Positions 30,497-34,005 of a DNA stretch of 34,005 bases are shown one piece after another. The notes under the pieces were generated by a model. It searched no databases and was not told the origin of the DNA. It worked only from the letters and a program-made list of their open reading frames with translations. The stretch spans positions 1 through 34,005 of the forward strand of contig CALEZD010000100.1 of NCBI GenBank assembly GCA_937928385.1. The letters run 5' to 3'. The translations under genes and the position numbers were made by a program. Source of the DNA: an uncultured Bacteroidota bacterium. Its GTDB lineage: Bacteria > Bacteroidota > Bacteroidia > Chitinophagales > Chitinophagaceae. How positions within the stretch are numbered: the first letter of the stretch is position 1; each line of letters opens with the position of its first letter.

Positions 30497-30527
30497 TTTG
30501 AGTGGCATATTTGTTGTTTTACTTTTA
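30497..30527 (+). promoter_or_regulatory. Bacteroidota-type promoter that fixes the start of the LamG-like lipoprotein
   Basis: TTTG (30497-30500), 19 bp, TACTTTTA (30520-30527). It lies downstream of the alternative ATG at 30476 and upstream of 30548, so 30548 is the better start. Confidence 0.55.
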
Positions 30528-30547
30528 GCATACTAAAGATTCAGACA

Positions 30548-31195
30548 ATGCGCACAAGATTCATCATAGCAGCACTGGCAGTGAGCACTCTTTTCATCAG
30601 CTCTTGCGTAAAGAAAGAGTACTACACGGTAGAGCCGCCGGCAGAACCACCCGGGGTGCAGTACAATTATATCTTTGATGATGATTTCAATAGCAACATC
30701 AATAACTGGACGTTCAGCGACCCTGACAACGCTGCTTATGTAACCCTGGTAAACAGTTGGCTGAAATATACCTATATGCCGCCCAACGATGGTACTAATA
30801 CTGTAGCCATCAACACAGGCGCTAAGCTGCACCGCAACTTCCTGGTACAGACACGCATCAGGTCCGACTATGCTATGGGGCTTTGCTTCGGGGTATCTGA
30901 TAATGACTATGGTTATTCATTCTTTATAGATAATGACGGATATTTTGCCTTGTACAAAGAAGGCTCTGCTAACGAAGGCGTACAAACCATCATGGACTGG
31001 CAGGCAAGCGAAGCCATCTACCGCAACGGATGGAATGATGTAGAATTTGAACAGGTGGGAAATTACTGGACAGGATACATCAATGGTGTGAAAGTATTTG
31101 AAATACCCGCCAAGTACCTGGGCGGGCAGCAAATAGGCTACATAGTGCTGGCAGGTACTACCGGCTATGCCGATTACCTGACGGTACAGTGGTAA
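30548..31195 (+). CDS. Lipoprotein with laminin-G/concanavalin-like domain
   Basis: From 30548 the protein is 215 aa with a clear lipoprotein signal (lipobox FISSC), which the frame from 30476 would bury. The remainder is a beta-sandwich: FDDDFNSNINNWTFSD, then AMGLCFGVSDNDYGYSFFID and WNDVEFEQVGNYWTGYINGVK, a pattern seen in LamG-like and DUF1080-like domains. It probably binds a glycan or surface polymer; ligand unknown. Confidence 0.7.
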   Translation: MRTRFIIAALAVSTLFISSCVKKEYYTVEPPAEPPGVQYNYIFDDDFNSNINNWTFSDPDNAAYVTLVNSWLKYTYMPPNDGTNTVAINTGAKLHRNFLVQTRIRSDYAMGLCFGVSDNDYGYSFFIDNDGYFALYKEGSANEGVQTIMDWQASEAIYRNGWNDVEFEQVGNYWTGYINGVKVFEIPAKYLGGQQIGYIVLAGTTGYADYLTVQW

Positions 31196-31246
31196 GCGGC
31201 GGGATATTCGTATATTAGCAGTATAAGTAACCAATAAGGCAGGCGA

Positions 31247-32017
31247 ATGAATGACAACGGAACGAACAGCAAACCCAAAAATGTAAACAACCCTGTTTCC
31301 AAGCAGGAAAGATTCTTTCTCGAAGGGCCGCACTCCAGGTGGGCAGAATTCTTGTTCATTGTCAAGGTAATGCGCGAGTTCATACGCGGGGCCAGAAAAC
31401 TGCATTTTATCGGGCCATCTGTCACTGTGTTTGGTTCCGCACGTTTCGATGAAAAACATCCTTATTACCAGCAGGCGATGGAAATTGGCAGGCGGGTTGT
31501 GGGCTTAGGTTTTAATGTGATGACGGGTGGAGGCCCCGGCATAATGGAAGCCGCCAACCGTGGCGCTAAAGAAGCAGGCGGGCGCTCTGTAGGATGCAAC
31601 ATCATTCTGCCGCACGAACAGATGCCCAACGATCACCTGGATATCTGGGTAGAAATGGACCTCTTCTTCGTGCGTAAAGTCCTGTTGTCAAAATACTCTT
31701 ATGCATTCATAGTACTGCCAGGTGGCTTCGGTACTTTAGACGAGTTTTTTGAAGCCCTCACCCTCATCCAGACTAACAAGATGGAGCGTTTCCCCATCGT
31801 ACTCATGGGCAAAGATTATTACAAGTATATTGATGAGCATGTAAAGCTCATGATACAGGAAGGAACTATCGGTACGGAAGATGCGAAGCTGTTCCTCTTT
31901 ACTGACTCGATAGACGAGGCAATGGCGCATATACAGAAATACGCTGTAGAAGGTTTTGGGTTGAAGAAGCAGAAACTTGTAAAACCCTGGCCCGTATTGG
32001 GAGAACGCAGGGGATAG
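31247..32017 (+). CDS. LOG-family protein (TIGR00730 type)
   Basis: A 256-aa Rossmann-fold protein with both LOG motifs: GGGPGIMEAANRG (94-106) and PGGFGTLDE (158-166). Such enzymes cleave nucleoside 5'-monophosphates to base and ribose 5-phosphate; many were misnamed lysine decarboxylases. An N-terminal extension of about 55 residues precedes the fold, as in the longer bacterial members. Confidence 0.9.
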   Translation: MNDNGTNSKPKNVNNPVSKQERFFLEGPHSRWAEFLFIVKVMREFIRGARKLHFIGPSVTVFGSARFDEKHPYYQQAMEIGRRVVGLGFNVMTGGGPGIMEAANRGAKEAGGRSVGCNIILPHEQMPNDHLDIWVEMDLFFVRKVLLSKYSYAFIVLPGGFGTLDEFFEALTLIQTNKMERFPIVLMGKDYYKYIDEHVKLMIQEGTIGTEDAKLFLFTDSIDEAMAHIQKYAVEGFGLKKQKLVKPWPVLGERRG

Positions 32018-32018
32018 C

Positions 32019-32660
32019 CTAAGCGTATTTAATAATCATCGCTTCCAATACATTGATAACATCGCCGCATTTATTGTTCAGTTTCAGCAGCATGTTATAG
32101 TGGTCAGACAATTTTATCATGTCCACTGTACTTGTCTCATTGTCAAAAAGGCCGGTAATGGCTTTGGTAATAATCGTATCAGATGTTCCGGTCAGTTCGC
32201 GCATCTGTTCAAGTATTGCTACCTGGCTATGCAAGCCCTTGCGGTCGCTCAGGCCCTGTATAGTTTCGCCCAGCAGTTGCATAAAATTTACGAGCCTGCC
32301 TGCTACCTCGCCCGATACCGCATTTTGCAGGTTGATATCGAAATAATAAACCTGTTTTGCAGTCCCCCACATATAGTCAGCTATATCGTCCAGCGATGAG
32401 GAGATAAAGTGTATATCTTCACGGTCAAATGGTGTGATAAAATTCCTGCCGAGTTCTACAAATAGCTTATGGGTTACTTCATCATTTTTATGCTCCAGCA
32501 TTTCTATTTTATCCAGTAGTGGCTTTCTTGTTTTCCTGTCATCCACACGCAGATGTTGCGAAAACAACCCTGCCATGTCATTAAGGTTACCTGCTACCTG
32601 CTCAAACAACTCATAAAACTTCTTACCGGCGGGCGTAAACAATTTGGATAAAACACTCAT
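32019..32660 (-). CDS. DUF47 (PhoU-like) protein
   Basis: A 213-aa all-helical protein matching the DUF47 family: KFYELFEQVAGNLNDMA at the start, KNDEVTHKLFVELGRNFITP followed by FDREDIHFI and LDDIADYM, a PhoU-like pattern of acidic metal-binding helices. These proteins usually sit beside a PiT phosphate transporter gene, but here the neighbours are LOG and a desaturase, so the partner must be elsewhere. Confidence 0.88.
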   Translation of the reverse strand: MSVLSKLFTPAGKKFYELFEQVAGNLNDMAGLFSQHLRVDDRKTRKPLLDKIEMLEHKNDEVTHKLFVELGRNFITPFDREDIHFISSSLDDIADYMWGTAKQVYYFDINLQNAVSGEVAGRLVNFMQLLGETIQGLSDRKGLHSQVAILEQMRELTGTSDTIITKAITGLFDNETSTVDMIKLSDHYNMLLKLNNKCGDVINVLEAMIIKYA

Positions 32661-32822
32661 AACTCACATTTGCTTGTACCCAAATCTAAGCCCTTACTAC
32701 CGGCAATAGTTCCGGGCAACAATAACTTAACCTTATGATAATACAGATGTTAATGGAAGGGGTTTATATTGAATTTTTTCCTAACTTGCATGCTTCTATG
32801 ACCAAAGTGTGGTTATAATTTT

Positions 32823-33935
32823 ATGAGTGAGAATAAATTAAGCCTGGTAAAGTTCGCCCCAAAAGGAACTGACAATTTTCATGACGCGGTAAAGGCAAGG
32901 GTGGAAGAGTACTTCAGCAAAAACAATATTTCAAAGCTGCACAACCCCACGATGGTGGTAAAAACCATAGCCATGCTGGCTATGTATTTTGTCCCCTTTG
33001 CTTTGATAGTAAGCGGTGTGGCATCCGTGAACCTCGTTTTCTTTTACGGCCTCTGGATGCTGATGGGTGTAGGTATAGCCGGCATAGGCAGTTCAGTAAT
33101 GCACGATTCCAACCACGGTGCCTATTCTAAAAATGAATTCGTAAACCGGGCCCTGGGCTGGTTGCTCAACCTGCTGGGCGGCTACGACCGTAACTGGCGC
33201 ATACAGCACAACGTACTGCACCATACATATACCAACCTCGACGGCCTGGACGAAGATATAGATGCCGGCATACTGCTGCGCATGTCGCCCAACGCCAAAC
33301 ACATAGGTATGCACAAATACCAGCACTTGTACGCATGGTTGCTGTACGGCATCATGAACATATACTGGGTAACGGTGAAAGATTATAAATGCCTGCTGAA
33401 ATATGGCAAAAACGGCATGCTGAAAAAAGAAAAAATCACACTTACTAAAGCGTTGATAGAACTCTCCGCATACAAGCTCTTATACTTTGGCTACGCACTG
33501 GTACTGCCACTGTTTTTTGCAGGGGTGGAATGGTATCATGTAGTGCTGGGCTTTGCCGCTATGCACATGGTAGGCGGGTTGCTGCTGGCTTGCATCTTCC
33601 AACTGGCGCACGTTATGGAAACATCAGAATATCCAAAACCCGGCGAAAGCAATAAAATGGAAAGCAGTTGGGCGGTTCACCAGTTGCTGAACACTGCCAA
33701 TTTTGCGCCGAACAACAAACTGCTGTCCTGGTATATTGGCGGACTCAACTTCCAGATAGAACACCACCTGTTTCCGCAGATATGCCATGTGCATTATCCC
33801 AAATTATCTAAGATAGTGGCACAAGTAGCCGCGGAATACAATGTTCCCTACAACGTACAGCCTACTTTCCGCACAGCGCTGAAGCAACACGCATTGATGC
33901 TGAAGCAGTTAGGTAATCCCCGCAAAGCAGCTTAA
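32823..33935 (+). CDS. Membrane fatty acid desaturase (acyl-lipid type)
   Basis: A 370-aa membrane diiron enzyme with the three histidine boxes: HDSNH (94-98), HNVLHH (129-134) and QIEHH (311-315). The Gln in the third box is typical of front-end desaturases of the delta-6/linoleoyl-CoA type, although no cytochrome b5 domain is present, so the electron donor is separate. Four hydrophobic segments flank the boxes. Position specificity cannot be read from the sequence. Confidence 0.9.
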   Translation: MSENKLSLVKFAPKGTDNFHDAVKARVEEYFSKNNISKLHNPTMVVKTIAMLAMYFVPFALIVSGVASVNLVFFYGLWMLMGVGIAGIGSSVMHDSNHGAYSKNEFVNRALGWLLNLLGGYDRNWRIQHNVLHHTYTNLDGLDEDIDAGILLRMSPNAKHIGMHKYQHLYAWLLYGIMNIYWVTVKDYKCLLKYGKNGMLKKEKITLTKALIELSAYKLLYFGYALVLPLFFAGVEWYHVVLGFAAMHMVGGLLLACIFQLAHVMETSEYPKPGESNKMESSWAVHQLLNTANFAPNNKLLSWYIGGLNFQIEHHLFPQICHVHYPKLSKIVAQVAAEYNVPYNVQPTFRTALKQHALMLKQLGNPRKAA

Positions 33936-33984
33936 TTATCCGTATTTTTTTAATAACTTTCATATCCATCATAAAAATGGTGCT

Positions 33985-34005
33985 ATGAAGAAGTTATTTT
34001 TTACT
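33985..34005 (+). CDS. Start of a probable secreted protein (partial)
   Basis: Only MKKLFFT is visible before the right edge, which looks like the start of a signal peptide. Nothing else can be said. Confidence 0.3.

Overview
This window looks like a chromosomal segment of a Bacteroidota bacterium, probably of the Chitinophagales type. The signs are TAnnTTTG-type -7 promoter boxes instead of E. coli-like -10 boxes, few Shine-Dalgarno sequences, many Sec/lipoprotein signal peptides, a short ParE-type topoisomerase subunit, and a clade II (Sec-type, lipoprotein) nitrous-oxide reductase cluster. These are judgements from the sequence; no database was searched. I see no rRNA, tRNA, CRISPR array or insertion sequence.

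Layout. 1-1773 (-): a MbnH-like diheme protein and a MbnP-like lipoprotein, the latter running off the left edge. 2071-3311 (-): a hotdog thioesterase, a YhbP-like flavin-fold protein and QueD, apparently one operon. 3483-5261 (+): a 592-aa protein I cannot assign. 5352-7093 (+): NorC and a NorB with altered active-site residues. 7140-8080 (+): a hemerythrin and a cysteine-containing Rrf2 regulator. 8119-12756 (+): a five-gene nitrosative-stress operon (two histidine-bearing membrane proteins, a DUF2249-RIC fusion, a DUF1858-DUF2249 protein, a DUF59 protein). 12751-19047 (-): the nos operon in the order cytochrome c, nosZ, membrane protein, nosL, nosD, nosF, nosY. 19374-25372: unrelated small genes, including a peroxiredoxin, a YegP protein, an HExxH-bearing secreted protein, a duplicated membrane-protein gene with a broken partial copy, and an AraC regulator. 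25886-33935: housekeeping and mixed genes (ParE, a B1 metallo-beta-lactamase, CsbD pair, DUF985 cupin, LOG, DUF47, fatty acid desaturase).

How it fits together. The left half is an NO to N2O to N2 module with NO protection and iron-sulfur repair. No nitrite reductase is present in the window. Five promoters (mbnH-mbnP, thioesterase-yhbP-queD, the 592-aa gene, norCB, and the nos operon) each carry a Crp/Fnr-type dyad, TGAY-N4-RTCA. In all five the dyad centre lies exactly 29.5 nt upstream of the first base of a -7-like box, the geometry of a class II activator site near -41.5. A second motif, the inverted repeat AATAAAAGAT-N6-ATCTTTTATT, lies in front of mbnH, the hemerythrin-rrf2 pair and the nitrosative-stress operon; the Rrf2 protein is the obvious candidate reader. 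Together these suggest one two-layer regulon that includes a MbnP/MbnH pair and an uncharacterised 592-aa protein alongside NO and N2O reduction.
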